A DNA stretch of 5,007 bases, from the NCBI GenBank assembly GCA_020056205.1, contig JAGVIF010000564.1, positions 1 to 5,007 of the forward strand. The letters are read 5' to 3'. A program made the position numbers and the translations under genes. Positions 4,971-5,007 of this stretch are shown piece after piece; the stretch's first letter is position 1; each line of letters opens with the position of its first letter. Below the pieces are notes generated by a model. That model searched no databases. It worked only from the letters and a program-made list of their open reading frames with translations, and was not told where the DNA came from. The DNA comes from Lentisphaeria bacterium (GTDB taxonomy: Bacteria > Verrucomicrobiota > Lentisphaeria > Victivallales > GWF2-50-93).

Positions 4971-5007
4971 GTCTCTGCGGTGAAGAGCAGAATTAGGAAT
5001 TACGAAT

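Larger units (their letters stand above)
4698..5007. other. Gene-free low-complexity region after the ferredoxin gene
   Basis: No credible coding sequence or RNA gene is seen in these 310 bases. From about 4711 to 4800 the plus strand is strongly purine-rich (runs of A and G, with agtagaag seen twice). Then follow three tandem copies of ttctaaa, a 9-bp tandem repeat, and two adjacent small hairpins. No hairpin followed by a T-run marks an obvious terminator for the ferredoxin gene. Confidence 0.8.

Overview
The window is a compact stretch of bacterial chromosome with six protein genes, and it looks housekeeping in character rather than like a specialised gene cluster. In order they are: queC (+), encoding the preQ0 synthase of queuosine/7-deazaguanine biosynthesis; prfA (-), release factor 1; rpmE (-), ribosomal protein L31 of the zinc-binding type; a HIT-family nucleotide hydrolase/phosphorylase (+); a 12-helix membrane transporter of the MATE/MOP type with some ANKH-like features (-); and a 56-residue 2[4Fe-4S] ferredoxin (+). 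rpmE and prfA form a two-gene operon. The HIT gene is divergent from rpmE, and the ferredoxin gene is divergent from the transporter. queC/prfA and HIT/transporter are convergent pairs. No rRNA, tRNA, CRISPR array, transposase or phage gene was found.

The unusual content is repetitive DNA. A repeat of roughly 100-125 bp occurs twice in opposite orientations: copy A (722-818) lies between queC and prfA, and copy B (2259-2382) lies inside the 5' end of the HIT gene, where it is translated as an extra N-terminal segment. A different element of about 200 bp (2861-3061), with 17-bp imperfect terminal inverted repeats and a perfect 16-bp internal hairpin, sits exactly between the HIT and transporter genes. 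The stop codons of both genes lie in its ends. A lone copy of the right-hand end of that element overlaps the queC stop codon (696-717). A short module is shared by the second element and copy B. The last 310 bases carry no gene but hold low-complexity DNA, a 9-bp tandem repeat and two adjacent hairpins.

The organism is a bacterium (L31 and RF1 are bacterial). The ferredoxin suggests an anaerobic or fermentative way of life. Abundant small dispersed repeats and simple-sequence intergenic DNA recall uncultivated candidate-phylum genomes (Omnitrophota-like or similar), but this placement is an impression and is not proved by the window. I see no evidence for a new multi-gene system. The best candidate for something undescribed is the family of small palindromic repeats that insert at gene ends and, in one case, within a reading frame.
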